This document shows, piece by piece, positions 16,176 to 24,545 of a stretch of 42,187 bases of DNA. The stretch is from Nocardiopsis sp. MG754419. Lineage in GTDB: Bacteria > Actinomycetota > Actinomycetes > Streptosporangiales > Streptosporangiaceae. The notes under the pieces are model-generated. The model saw nothing but the letters and a program-made list of their open reading frames with translations, did not search any database and was not told where the DNA came from. The position numbers and the translations under genes are program-made. Within the stretch, counting starts at the first letter, position 1. Each line of letters opens with the position of its first letter. The stretch spans positions 1-42,187 of the forward strand of contig NZ_QOCZ01000034.1 of assembly GCF_018207095.1 (NCBI RefSeq), read 5' to 3'.

Positions 16176-17103
16176 GAGCGTGGACGTCGACGCACTGACC
16201 CAGGTGCTGGCCCCCCGGTTGCGGATGCTGTCGGCGGTCGCCCGGACCGAGCACATCACGCACGCGGCGGAGGCGCTGAACATGCCCCAACCCACGCTGA
16301 GCAGGGCTTTGGCCCGCCTCCAGGAGGAGCTGGGCGTGGCGTTGGTGGAGCGCACCGGGCGCGGGATCCGGTTGACCCGGGCGGGCCGGTTGCTGCTGCC
16401 GCACGTGGAGCGCTCGTTGGGGGATCTGCGCCAGGGAGTGGCCGAACTCACCGGCGCCGAGGAGGGTCGGGTGGCGCTCACGTTCCTGCCGACGCTCGGT
16501 GTCGAGGTGGTGCCGGCGCTGTTGCGGGGGTTTCGCGCGGAGCATCCCGGTGTGCGGTTCACCCTGACCCAGGAGCCGTGGGCCGAGTCCCTGCGTCGGT
16601 TGTCCACGGGCGGCGCGGACCTGGCGCTCACCTCTCCCCTGCCGTCCGGGCAGGGCCTGGTCTCCCGGGTGCTGCACACACAGCACCTGCGTCTGGTGGT
16701 GCCCGAACGGCATCCCCTGGCGGGGCGCGGCAGGGTGTCGTTGGCGTCGGTCCGGGACGACTTCATCCTGCTCAAACGCGGTCGGGGCGTACGTCATCTG
16801 GCCGATCGGCTCAGCGAGCTGGCCGGGGTCACCCCCACGGCCTCCTTCGAGGCGGACGACATCACCACGGCCCGGGGGTTGGTCGCGGCGGGGTTGGGGG
16901 TGTCGGTGCTGCCGGAGCGCCCCAAGGGCCCGTTGGGCGGCACGGTGGAGCTGGTCATCGGTGACGGCGACACCGAACGGCCGGTGGGGATCGTGTGGCT
17001 CCGGGAGGGGTCGGGCGGCGGCTACGAACCCCCGGCGGTGGCACTGTTCCGCGACCACGTGTGCCGTGTGGGCCCCGACCTCATCCCCGACCTGACCGGC
17101 TGA
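16171..17103 (+). CDS. LysR-family transcriptional regulator
   Basis: A 310-aa protein. The N-terminal winged HTH is clear: RLRMLSAVARTEHITHAAEAL, QPTLSRALARLQEELGVALV and ERTGRGIRLTRAGRLLLP. The effector domain follows from about residue 95 (RVALTFLPTLGVEVVPALLR), ending with DITTARGLVAAGLGVSVLPE. The ATG at 16171 has no ribosome site and lies inside a palindrome, suggesting a leaderless transcript. Divergence from the MFS exporter suggests ligand-dependent control of that pump. Its stop is only 10 bp from the stop of the convergent DUF817 gene. Confidence 0.93.
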   Translation: MKSVDVDALTQVLAPRLRMLSAVARTEHITHAAEALNMPQPTLSRALARLQEELGVALVERTGRGIRLTRAGRLLLPHVERSLGDLRQGVAELTGAEEGRVALTFLPTLGVEVVPALLRGFRAEHPGVRFTLTQEPWAESLRRLSTGGADLALTSPLPSGQGLVSRVLHTQHLRLVVPERHPLAGRGRVSLASVRDDFILLKRGRGVRHLADRLSELAGVTPTASFEADDITTARGLVAAGLGVSVLPERPKGPLGGTVELVIGDGDTERPVGIVWLREGSGGGYEPPAVALFRDHVCRVGPDLIPDLTG

Positions 17104-17113
17104 TCCGTCCACG

Positions 17114-18052
17114 TCACCGTGGTGTCTCCCCCGGCGCCCCGTCGGACCCGCGACCGGGACCGGCGGGTCCGTCCCCGTGCGCGGGGTCGTCGAGCGGACG
17201 GGGCCGGTACACGAAGGTCACCAGCACCACGGAGATGATCATCAGCAGGAACCAGGCGACCAGCTTCGAGAGGGACACCATCTCCCAGCCGTCCGCCTGG
17301 TGGGGGTAGATCCACGATCCGGCGGCGGTGGCGATGTTCTCGGCGACCCAGAGGAAGAAGGCCACGCCCACGAACGAGGCGAGGACGGGCATACGGCGCC
17401 ACGGCCGCGCCCGACGGTTGCGGAAGTACATGGTGCAGCGGGCGTAGGCCACCACGACCAGGACGAGCAGCACCCAGCGCGCGTCGGGCAGGTAGTGGTG
17501 ACCGAAGAAGTTGAGGTAGATCGCCAGGCCGAGCACCGCGGTGACCCAGCGCGGCGGATAGTGGTCGAAGCGCAGGTCGAACGGGCGGAACACCCGCACC
17601 ATGTACGACCCCACGGCGGCGTACATGAAACCCGTGTACAGCGGCACCCCCGCGATCCACAGCAGGCCGTCACCGCCGTAGGTCCACGACCCCACGGCCG
17701 TCTTGAAGAGCTCCATGACCGTGCCGACGAGGTGGAAGAGGACGACCACCCACAGCTCACGGCCACTCTCCAGGCGTAGGAGCAGCATGAACGCCTGGAT
17801 GGCCACCGCCCCGAGCACGAGGGCGTCGCTGCGGGACAGTGCGACGTCCTCGGGGTACCACAGGTGGGTGGTGACCAGGAGGGCGAGCATGGCGGCACCG
17901 AAGACGCACGCCCACGCCTGTTTGGCCGCGAAGACCGCGAACTCCGCGAGTCCCCCGGCCACCGGCCCCCGAAGCGCCGCCAGGCGTCGCTGCGCCCACC
18001 CGTCCAAGCGCCGCTCGAGAGGGGTCAGGGACCTCTGACGTGTGCTCGTCAT
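17114..18052 (-). CDS. DUF817 (YoaT-like) integral membrane protein
   Basis: A 312-aa protein with about 8-9 hydrophobic helices. Family-like segments include FAAKQAWACVFGAAML, GSWTYGGDGLLWIAGVPLYTG-type sequence, MYAAVGSYMVRVFRPFDLRF and LWVAENIATAAGSWIYPHQ. The Trp/Tyr-rich motifs at helix ends are typical of the DUF817 family, whose role is not known. The C-terminal tail is Pro/Asp-rich and cytoplasmic. It converges on LysR with 10 bp between the stops, leaving no room for a separate terminator. Confidence 0.82.
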   Translation of the reverse strand: MTSTRQRSLTPLERRLDGWAQRRLAALRGPVAGGLAEFAVFAAKQAWACVFGAAMLALLVTTHLWYPEDVALSRSDALVLGAVAIQAFMLLLRLESGRELWVVVLFHLVGTVMELFKTAVGSWTYGGDGLLWIAGVPLYTGFMYAAVGSYMVRVFRPFDLRFDHYPPRWVTAVLGLAIYLNFFGHHYLPDARWVLLVLVVVAYARCTMYFRNRRARPWRRMPVLASFVGVAFFLWVAENIATAAGSWIYPHQADGWEMVSLSKLVAWFLLMIISVVLVTFVYRPRPLDDPAHGDGPAGPGRGSDGAPGETPR

Positions 18053-18137
18053 GGTCCCGATCGTACGGTCGGCCCCGCCCCGCCCCGGCCCGCCGCGCGC
18101 CGCCGCACGGCGTGGGAGGGGCCGCCGGACGGGTCCG

Positions 18138-19598
18138 TCAGAACGGGTAGCGCGCCGGATCGGCCCGCATGGTCACCCACTGGGTCTCGGTGAAGGCCTC
18201 CAGGTTGGCGCGGGTTCCGCCGAAACGCGACCCCGTCCCCGAGTGGCCCACCCCGCCGAAGGGGGCGACGGCCTCGTCGTCGACGGTCTGGTCGTTGATG
18301 TGCACGATGCCGCTGGGGATGCGATCGGCAATCTCCAGACCGCGCATCGGGTTGGTGGTGATCACCCCCAGGGACAGGCCGTACTCGGTGGAACCGGCCA
18401 GTTCCACGAGCTCGTCGAGGGTCGAGAAGCGCACCACCGGCGCCACGGGGCCGAACACCTCCTCGGCGAAGGGGGGCGTGGTCGGCGTGACCCGGTCGAG
18501 CACGGTGGGCCGGTAGTACAGGCCCTCGAAGGTGCCTCCGGCCCGGAGTTCGGCCCCGGCGTCCACGCCCGCGGTCACCAGACGATGGATCTTGTCGCGC
18601 TGACCGGCGTCGATCACGGGGCCGAGCGCGGCGCCGTCCTCCTCTGTGCTGCCCACGACCAACGCCTCGGCCTTGGCCGCGAGGCGCTCGACGTAGGCGT
18701 CGGCGAGGGAGGCGTGCACCAGGTGACGTCCGGTGGTCATGCAGATCTGTCCCTGGTGCAGGAAGGAGCCCCACGCGCCGATGGAGGCCGCGGCCTCCAC
18801 GTCGGCGTCGTCGAGCACCACCAGCGGGGAGTTGCCGCCCAGCTCCAGATGGGCGCGCTTGAGGTGCCGGGCCGCGGCCTCACCGACCCGGCGTCCCGCC
18901 GCGGTGGAGCCGGTGAAGGAGATGACGCGCACGTGCGGGTCGGCGACCAGGGCCTCCCCCGCCGCCACCCCGCCGGGCAGGACCTGGAACACCCCTTCGG
19001 GCACTCCGGCCCGGTGGAAGACCTCGGCCAGGACCGCGCCGCCGCACACGGCGGTGCGCGGGTCGGGCTTGAGGATGACGGCGTTGCCCACCGCCAGGGC
19101 GGGGGCGACCGAGCGGATCCCGAGGATGAGGGGGACGTTGAACGGGGCGATGACCCCGACCACGCCCACGGGCACCTGGCGGGAGAAGCTCAGCCGGGGC
19201 TTGGCGGTGCGCAGGACCTCGCCGTGGGGTTGGGAGGCCAGGGCGGCGGCCTCGAAGCACTCCTCGGCGGCCACGTGCACCTGGAATCCGGCCATCCCGG
19301 CGGCGGCGCCGCTCTCCCGGCGCAGCCAGTCGGTGATCTCGGCCTCGTGGGCCTGGAGGAGGTCGCCGGCGCGGCGCAGGACGGCGGCGCGTTCCTCGAA
19401 GGAGGCGGCGGCCCAGGCGTGTCGGGCCTTGTCGGCGCGGGCGGCGGCCTCCCGGACGTCGTCGGCGTCGGCGATGCCGGTGCGGCCCAGGACGGTTCCG
19501 GTGGAGGGGGAGACGACGGGGGCGTCCCCTCCCCCGGAGCGGGTCCAGGCGCCGGTGAAGATGTGCGCGGTGTGGGCGTCGGCGTCGAGCAGGCTCAT
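18138..19598 (-). CDS. NAD(P)+-dependent aldehyde dehydrogenase, benzaldehyde-dehydrogenase-like
   Basis: A 486-aa ALDH. Cofactor and catalytic motifs are present: GVIAPFNVPLILG, VILKPDPRTAVCGG, FTGSTAAGRRVGEAA, LELGGNSPLVV (general-base Glu) and GQICMTTGRHLVH (nucleophilic Cys), then EEVFGPVAPVV. The C-terminal GHSGTGSRFGGTRANLEAF and TETQWVTM are characteristic of XylC-type aromatic aldehyde dehydrogenases. Expected reaction: an aromatic or similar aldehyde to its acid. It is 33 bp after the ABC ATPase and so the last gene of the importer operon, indicating that the imported compound or its product passes through an aldehyde. Confidence 0.92.
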   Translation of the reverse strand: MSLLDADAHTAHIFTGAWTRSGGGDAPVVSPSTGTVLGRTGIADADDVREAAARADKARHAWAAASFEERAAVLRRAGDLLQAHEAEITDWLRRESGAAAGMAGFQVHVAAEECFEAAALASQPHGEVLRTAKPRLSFSRQVPVGVVGVIAPFNVPLILGIRSVAPALAVGNAVILKPDPRTAVCGGAVLAEVFHRAGVPEGVFQVLPGGVAAGEALVADPHVRVISFTGSTAAGRRVGEAAARHLKRAHLELGGNSPLVVLDDADVEAAASIGAWGSFLHQGQICMTTGRHLVHASLADAYVERLAAKAEALVVGSTEEDGAALGPVIDAGQRDKIHRLVTAGVDAGAELRAGGTFEGLYYRPTVLDRVTPTTPPFAEEVFGPVAPVVRFSTLDELVELAGSTEYGLSLGVITTNPMRGLEIADRIPSGIVHINDQTVDDEAVAPFGGVGHSGTGSRFGGTRANLEAFTETQWVTMRADPARYPF

Positions 19599-19631
19599 GC
19601 TGGTGTCTCCTTGCGGGTGCGTGCGTCCGGG

Positions 19632-20468
19632 TCAGGCCGCGGGAGGGGCGGAACCCCTCTTGGCCTGCTGGATCTGGGCGTAGACACGGGCGCGCAGGTG
19701 GGTGAAGCGTTCGTCCTGGCGGGTGGTGAGCTGGTCGCGTTCGGCGGGCAGGTCGACGGTGATGTCATCCTGGACCACGGTGGGCGAGTTGGACAGGACC
19801 AGGACACGTTCTCCCAGGTAGACGGCCTCGTCGATGTCGTGGGTGACGAACAGGACGGTCACGCCCAGCCGTTGCCAGATCTGTCGGACCAGGTCCTCCA
19901 GGTCGGCCCGGGTCTGGGCGTCGACGGCGGCGAAGGGTTCGTCCATGAGCAGCACCTGGGGTTCGTAGGCGATCGCGCGGGCGATGGCCACACGTTGCTG
20001 CATGCCGCCGGAGAGCTGCCAGGGGTAGGCGTCGGCGAAGTCGGTGAGGCCGACCGCCTCCAGGGACTCGGAGACCAGTGCGGTGCGACGCTCCTTGGGG
20101 AGTTTCTTCTCCTTGAGGGGCAGTTCCACGTTGTCGCGCACGCTCATCCAGGCGAAGAGGCTGCGCCCGTACTCCTGGAAGACCACGGCCATACCGGGCG
20201 GCGGGGACAGCACCGGGCGACCGGCCAGTTCCACCGTGCCGTCCGTGGGTGCCATGAGCCCGGCGATGCACTTGAGCAGGGTGGTCTTGCCGCAGCCGGA
20301 GGGGCCGACGAGGCAGACCAGTTCGCCCTCGGCGAGCGAGAAGGTGAGGTCGCGCACGGCCTCCACCGCCGTGGCACCGCCGTTGTAGATCTTCTGCAGA
20401 CCGGTGACCTCGAGCATGGTGGGACCTTCTCCTGGGTCGTGCGGGGTGCTGTGGTGGGTCGTGGTCAT
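19632..20468 (-). CDS. ABC transporter ATP-binding protein (SsuB/TauB/NrtD type)
   Basis: A 278-aa ATPase. Walker A is GPSGCGKTT (55-63), the signature LSGGMQQR, and Walker B VLLMDEPFAAVD, with LFVTHDIDEAVYLGERVLVL as the switch region. These are the hallmarks of the nitrate/sulfonate/taurine subfamily. The start at 20468 follows GGGGGAG and lies 3 bp from the permease stop; an internal ATG at 20417 with AGGAGAAGG is an equally strong alternative that would trim a His-rich leader. It is coupled to the two permeases upstream and the binding protein at 22189. Confidence 0.94.
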   Translation of the reverse strand: MTTTHHSTPHDPGEGPTMLEVTGLQKIYNGGATAVEAVRDLTFSLAEGELVCLVGPSGCGKTTLLKCIAGLMAPTDGTVELAGRPVLSPPPGMAVVFQEYGRSLFAWMSVRDNVELPLKEKKLPKERRTALVSESLEAVGLTDFADAYPWQLSGGMQQRVAIARAIAYEPQVLLMDEPFAAVDAQTRADLEDLVRQIWQRLGVTVLFVTHDIDEAVYLGERVLVLSNSPTVVQDDITVDLPAERDQLTTRQDERFTHLRARVYAQIQQAKRGSAPPAA

Positions 20469-20471
20469 GGG

Positions 20472-21365
20472 TCACTCCCCCCGGTGGGCGGCGCGCAGGC
20501 CGCGGTACCAGCCCAGGACACGTCCCTCGACGAGTTCGAAGAGGGACGACAGGGCGAAGCCGATGACGCCGAGCAGGACCATGCCGGCCCACATCTCGGG
20601 GATGGCGAAGGTCCGCTGGAACTGGACGATGGCGAAGCCCAGACCGCTGGAACTGGCGAACATCTCGCTGATGACCATGAGGATGATGGCCAGGGCGAGG
20701 GCGAGGCGCAGACCGGCCATGATCTGGGGGGAGGCCGAGCGCAGGACGAGCACGCGCAGGCGCGTGGTGCCGGTGATGCCGTAGCAGCGGGCGGTGTCGG
20801 CCAGGACCGGGTCGACGGCGCGGACGCCCTCGACGGTGTTGAGCAGGACGGGCCACAAGCACCCGAAGACGATGACGGCGATCTTCATGGTGTCGTCGAT
20901 GCCCGCGAGCATGATCATGAGCGGGACCAGAACGGGCGGCGGGATGGCGCGGAGGAACTCCAGGACGGGTTCGCAGGTGGCCCGCACACGCGCGTTCGAA
21001 CCCAGGAGCACGCCGAGGCCCACCCCCAGGAGCGCGGCCAGGGCGAACCCCGTGAGCAGTCGGCCCAGGCTGGGCAGGACGTCGACGAAGAACCGTTCGG
21101 AGAACCACAGGTCGACGAAGGCCGTGGCGATGGCGGCCGGGGTGGGCGTGTAGAACCCGGCGCCGGGTTGGGCGGTGAAGGCCCAGTAGACGCCGATGAG
21201 CAGTGTGGGCAGCAGCAGCACGTGGGCGACGCGCAGGGCCGGTCCGGCGGTGCGGTCGGCACGGCCGCGGCGCCTCGACGGGCGGGCCACGGGGGCCTCC
21301 TGTTCGGTCGGTGCCGCGGGCGTGGACGGCTCGAGCGCCGGTTCATGGGCGGTGGGACGGCTCAT
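20472..21365 (-). CDS. ABC transporter permease (SsuC/TauC type), second copy
   Basis: A 297-aa BPD-type permease with a long Pro/Ala/Arg-rich cytoplasmic N-terminus (about 45 residues), then about 6 helices. The ATPase-coupling loop shows as DTARCYGITGTTRLRVLVL, followed by ASPQIMAGLRLALALAIILM. ATG at 21365 overlaps the stop of the upstream permease as ATGA. Having two different permeases implies a heterodimeric channel, less common than the homodimers of SsuC and TauC. Confidence 0.93.
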   Translation of the reverse strand: MSRPTAHEPALEPSTPAAPTEQEAPVARPSRRRGRADRTAGPALRVAHVLLLPTLLIGVYWAFTAQPGAGFYTPTPAAIATAFVDLWFSERFFVDVLPSLGRLLTGFALAALLGVGLGVLLGSNARVRATCEPVLEFLRAIPPPVLVPLMIMLAGIDDTMKIAVIVFGCLWPVLLNTVEGVRAVDPVLADTARCYGITGTTRLRVLVLRSASPQIMAGLRLALALAIILMVISEMFASSSGLGFAIVQFQRTFAIPEMWAGMVLLGVIGFALSSLFELVEGRVLGWYRGLRAAHRGE

Positions 21366-22192
21366 GCGTCGGCCTCCCCGCGGACGGAGGTGTGCCAGCG
21401 CAGGACACGGCGTTCCAGGGCGCGCACACCGAGGTTGATGACCACGCCGAGGATGCCGGTGGCCACGATCCAGGCGTAGACCAGGGCGATGGCCCCACCC
21501 TGTTGGGCGGTGGTGATCTGCTGACCGATGCCGGGTGAGCCGATGATGAGCTGGGCCGTGATGGACAGGATGAGGCCGACGGAGGCGGCCAGGCGCAGCC
21601 CGGTCATGAGGTAGGGCAGCGTGGTGGGCCAGACGACGTGGCGGACGCGTGCCAGGCGACCCAGACCGTAGGAGCGGGCGGTCTGTTCGGCGACGGGGTC
21701 GACGTCGGCCACTCCGTACAGGACCTGGATGTAGATGAGCCAGAAACAGGCGTAGGTCACCAGGAGCAGGGTGGAGCGGATGTCGGTGCCGTACAGCAGC
21801 ACCGCGAGCGGGATGAGCGCCACCGAGGGGATGGGGCGCAGGAAGTCGACCGTGGAGGTGGTGAACGCACGCAGGCGGGGTGTGGAGCCCAGGACGAAAC
21901 CGAGGACGACGGCGGCGACGAAGGCGAGGGACAGCCCCAGCGCCCACCCGTACAGGGTGTGTCCCAGCGCCTCCCAGAAGGGGGCGGTGGTGGCGCGTTC
22001 GGCGAGGGTGGTCAGGACCTCGGAGACGGGCGGGAAGTAGCGCTCGGGCACGACCCCGATTCGGGGGGCGGCCTCCCAGAGCAGGACCAGGACGGCGATG
22101 CCCAGCAGGCCCGACGGCAGACGGTGGGCGCCGGCCCGGTGGCCCGGCCGCCGGGGGCCGACGCGGGGCGGGGGTGCGGTGGCGGTGCTCAT
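21362..22192 (-). CDS. ABC transporter permease (SsuC/TauC type), first copy
   Basis: A 276-aa BPD-type permease with about 6 helices, starting near LLGIAVLVLLWEAAPRIGV. Its coupling loop is EQTARSYGLGRLARVRHVV, then PYLMTGLRLAASVGLILSI and IGSPGIGQQI. The ATG at 22192 overlaps the binding-protein stop (ATGA), so translation is coupled through binding protein, permease 1 and permease 2. Confidence 0.93.
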   Translation of the reverse strand: MSTATAPPPRVGPRRPGHRAGAHRLPSGLLGIAVLVLLWEAAPRIGVVPERYFPPVSEVLTTLAERATTAPFWEALGHTLYGWALGLSLAFVAAVVLGFVLGSTPRLRAFTTSTVDFLRPIPSVALIPLAVLLYGTDIRSTLLLVTYACFWLIYIQVLYGVADVDPVAEQTARSYGLGRLARVRHVVWPTTLPYLMTGLRLAASVGLILSITAQLIIGSPGIGQQITTAQQGGAIALVYAWIVATGILGVVINLGVRALERRVLRWHTSVRGEADA

Positions 22193-23145
22193 CGGATCAA
22201 CGTGTCCAGGTCGGGCTCGGTGTCGAGGAGCCCGTCGGTGACCATGAGGTCGGCCAGGGTCCGGACCGACTCCTCGTCGATCCGGGCCGGGAAACGGGGC
22301 AGGACCATCCGCTCGATGACCTCCTCGTCGATCTCGGTGTAGTCGCCCAGGACGCGGCGGACCTCGTCGGGGTGGTCCTCGGCGTAGGCCAGGGACTCCT
22401 CCAGGGCCGCGGTGATGTCATCGAAGAGTTCGGGGTCCTCGGCCAGGCGGTTCTCGGCGGTGAAGTAGGCGGCCACCGACAGGTCCGGGTGGGTGTCGAC
22501 GAAGTTGGAGGCGATCTCGCGGTGTCCGGCCTCGCGGATGGTGGAGGCGAACGGTTCCACGGCCCAGACGGCGTCGATCTGGCCGGTCTCCAGGGCGGCG
22601 GGCATGTCGGGGAAGGGCAGTTCGACGAAGTCGACCTCGGCCGGGTCGCCGCCGGCGGCGCGCACGGACTGGCGGACCGTGGTGTCACCGATGTTGTTGA
22701 GGTTGTTGGCGGCCACGGTCAGGCCTTCGAGGTCGGCCGCGCCGGTGACGTCGCTGTCGTCGAGGACGAACACCCCGCCGAAGTCGGCGCCCTGTTCGCC
22801 GGCGCTGGTGACCCCGTTGGTGAGGGTCACCAGGGGCAGGCCCTGTTCACGGGCGATGATGAGCGAGACGACGTTGCTGAAGGCGAAGTCGAACTCGCCG
22901 CTGATCACGCCGGGGACGATAGCGGCCCCACCGGAGCCGGACTCCAGTTGGAGGTCGATGCCCCGAGAACTGAAGAAGCCCTGGTCGACGCCGAGGTAGA
23001 CGGGGGCGACGTCCACGATCGGGATGACGCCGGCGGTGATGGTGACGAGTTCGTCCCCGTCCAGAGCATCGTCGGAGGAGGAACAGGCCGTGGCTACCAG
23101 GAGGGCGGCGGACGCGACGAGCGCGGGGGCCGAGGACAGGCGCAT
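22189..23145 (-). CDS. ABC transporter substrate-binding lipoprotein (NMT1/SsuA-like)
   Basis: A 318-aa protein, the first gene of the importer operon. The N-terminal signal ends at ATAC near residue 21, a slightly weak lipobox, followed by Ser/Asp residues. The mature part is of the NMT1/SsuA type: PIVDVAPVYLGVDQGFFSSR, SGEFDFAFSNVVSLIIA, LTVAANNLNNIGDTTVR and LETGQIDAVWAVEPFAS. This family binds sulfonates, nitrate, thiamine precursors or aromatic acids. The aldehyde dehydrogenase partner favours an aromatic or otherwise aldehyde-yielding substrate. The ATG at 23145 has GGAG 6 bases upstream; an open frame extends to 23196 but crosses a palindrome. Confidence 0.92.
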   Translation of the reverse strand: MRLSSAPALVASAALLVATACSSSDDALDGDELVTITAGVIPIVDVAPVYLGVDQGFFSSRGIDLQLESGSGGAAIVPGVISGEFDFAFSNVVSLIIAREQGLPLVTLTNGVTSAGEQGADFGGVFVLDDSDVTGAADLEGLTVAANNLNNIGDTTVRQSVRAAGGDPAEVDFVELPFPDMPAALETGQIDAVWAVEPFASTIREAGHREIASNFVDTHPDLSVAAYFTAENRLAEDPELFDDITAALEESLAYAEDHPDEVRRVLGDYTEIDEEVIERMVLPRFPARIDEESVRTLADLMVTDGLLDTEPDLDTLIR

Positions 23146-23190
23146 GGGGACTCCAACAGGGGGCACGACGCACTCGGTTGTACGCTTTGC

Positions 23191-23202
23191 GAACATGTGT
23201 TC
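23191..23202. promoter_or_regulatory. 12-bp palindrome upstream of the importer operon
   Basis: GAACATGTGTTC has perfect 5-bp arms around TG and lies 46-57 bases before the binding-protein ATG, a typical operator position. Confidence 0.45.
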
Positions 23203-23217
23203 TGACCGTGAACTTAA

Positions 23218-23231
23218 GTGATCCGGATCAC
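23218..23231. promoter_or_regulatory. 14-bp perfect palindrome upstream of the importer operon
   Basis: GTGATCCGGATCAC is fully self-complementary and lies 73-86 bases before the binding-protein ATG. With 23191-23202 and 23629-23643 it is one of three palindromes flanking the gap to the GntR gene. Confidence 0.5.
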
Positions 23232-23628
23232 CGGGTCAAGACGTGCGCGAGGCACATTTCAGACACGTGAACAGCGTGAGAGGTCGGATGACCGCGCCTG
23301 GTCAGCGCCTTCACGGGCGGCGCGCGACAGCGACGGACCTGCCGGGCGACCGGGCGGAGGAGAGGGGCGAAGGCACGTCGTGGCCACGACGGTCGAGGCC
23401 GTGACACGGGAGCACCGCGCGGGGATCGGGCCGCGCGACGAAGGCGCGGGGACGCACGCGTGCGCGTGGAGCGCCGGTGAGACGGGGGACCGTGGTCCGG
23501 GTCAGGACGGGACCCGGACCACGGAGCCGAACCCCGTATGAGGCCCCATATTCGACCCTGTCTTGTCCCAATGTCAACATTCGTACATCGAGGCGGTACC
23601 GAGATCCGAAAGATCCTCGACGTCGTCG
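23232..23628. other. Long divergent intergenic region
   Basis: About 400 bases without a convincing gene separate the importer operon and the GntR gene. It holds a strong hairpin at 23490-23524 and a small palindrome, AATGTCAACATT (23570-23581). Promoters in both directions are expected but I cannot place them. Confidence 0.45.
23490..23524. other. Perfect 14-bp hairpin in the divergent intergenic region
   Basis: CCGTGGTCCGGGTC (23490-23503) pairs without mismatch with GACCCGGACCACGG (23511-23524) around a 7-base loop. Since both neighbours start on either side of it, it is not an ordinary gene terminator. It may end a small RNA or insulate the two promoters. No T tract follows on either strand. 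Confidence 0.55.
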
Positions 23629-23643
23629 GTGTACGCCGTACAC
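23629..23643. promoter_or_regulatory. Palindrome next to the GntR start, candidate autoregulatory operator
   Basis: GTGTAC-GCC-GTACAC is a perfect 6-3-6 inverted repeat ending 9 bases before the GTG of the GntR gene. Its size and the GTAC cores suit a GntR/FadR-type site. Confidence 0.55.
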
Positions 23644-23652
23644 TTTTGCGAC

Positions 23653-24357
23653 GTGGCACAAGACGAGGGCACGAACAGCGGGATGCGACGGGTCCGCAGA
23701 CGGGGGCTGGCCCACGAGGCGGCGGACCGCATCCGGGAATCCATCTTCGACGGCAGGGTCGCCCCCGGCTCGCCGCTGCGGGAGGTCGAACTGGCGGTCT
23801 CACTGGACGTGAGCCGCGGGTCGGTACGCGAGGGGTTGGCCATCCTCGAACGTGAGGGGCTGGTACGCAGCGAATGGCACCGGGGCGCACGGGTGATCGA
23901 CCTGAACCCCAGGGACGTCGACGAGGTCTACACCGTGCGGGCCGCCCTGGAACGGCTGGCCGCCGCGGGCGCCGCCGCCCGCATGACCCCCCACCACCTG
24001 GCCGCTCTGGACTCGTTGGTCCAGGCCATGGGTCGTGCCCTGGAGGGCGACGCCGACGGACTGACCCTGCTCGCCCTGGACCTGGCCTTCCACGACCGCG
24101 TCTTCGCCATCGCCGGCAACGGGCGCCTCACCGACGCCTGGCACGGGGTGCGCTCCCAGGTGCGACTGATCCAGCTCATCCGCATCGAACGGGACCAGGC
24201 GCACTACCGTGACCTGCTGGTCGGCGAACACCACGAGCTCGTACGCCTCATGAGTCGCGGCCCCAGCGAGGAACTGGCCCGCGCCGCCGAGGAGCACGTG
24301 GACTCGGCGCGGCGCGCCCTGGTCCACCTGGTCGGCCCCTCCCCCGAGGGCATGTAG
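23653..24357 (+). CDS. GntR-family regulator, FadR subfamily with FCD domain
   Basis: A 234-aa regulator from the GTG at 23653. The winged HTH is AADRIRESIFDGRVAPGSPL, then REVELAVSLDVSRGSVREGL and ILEREGLVRSEWHRG. The FCD ligand domain follows from about residue 85, with DLAFHDRVFAIAGN, EHHELVRLM and AAEEHVDSARR supplying the Asp/His residues that usually bind a metal and carboxylate ligand. No ribosome site precedes the GTG; an ATG at 23683 and a longer frame from 23563 are alternatives, but the longer one crosses the palindrome. It is divergent from the importer-ALDH operon and is its likely repressor, probably sensing an organic acid. Confidence 0.92.
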   Translation: MAQDEGTNSGMRRVRRRGLAHEAADRIRESIFDGRVAPGSPLREVELAVSLDVSRGSVREGLAILEREGLVRSEWHRGARVIDLNPRDVDEVYTVRAALERLAAAGAAARMTPHHLAALDSLVQAMGRALEGDADGLTLLALDLAFHDRVFAIAGNGRLTDAWHGVRSQVRLIQLIRIERDQAHYRDLLVGEHHELVRLMSRGPSEELARAAEEHVDSARRALVHLVGPSPEGM

Positions 24358-24446
24358 TCGCCGGACCCCGCCGCTCCGGGTCCGCCGACGCGGCCCCGGG
24401 GCGCGGCGAGGCGCGGCCCTTCGCGGGAGCGGCGCACGCGACGTGT

Positions 24447-24475
24447 GGTCCGGCCTCCTCCGAAGAGGCCGGACC
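24447..24475. terminator. Terminator hairpin between the convergent GntR and LPMO genes
   Basis: GGTCCGGCCTC (24447-24457) pairs perfectly with GAGGCCGGACC (24465-24475) around a 7-base loop. A smaller hairpin, GGACCC/GGGTCC, lies at 24363-24383 just after the GntR stop. Both flanking genes end in this gap. Confidence 0.7.
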
Positions 24476-24545
24476 CCGGCCCTCCCAGGTCGCGGGCGGT
24501 CCCGCCCATGCGCCCCAGTGGCCGCACACGGTGTATCGCGCAGTC

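Noticed and set aside
18042-21479. A 1145-codon open frame on the plus strand
   Set aside because: It lies antisense to the ALDH, ATPase and permease genes, is Gly/Asp/Glu/His-rich like other high-GC shadows, and shows no domain.
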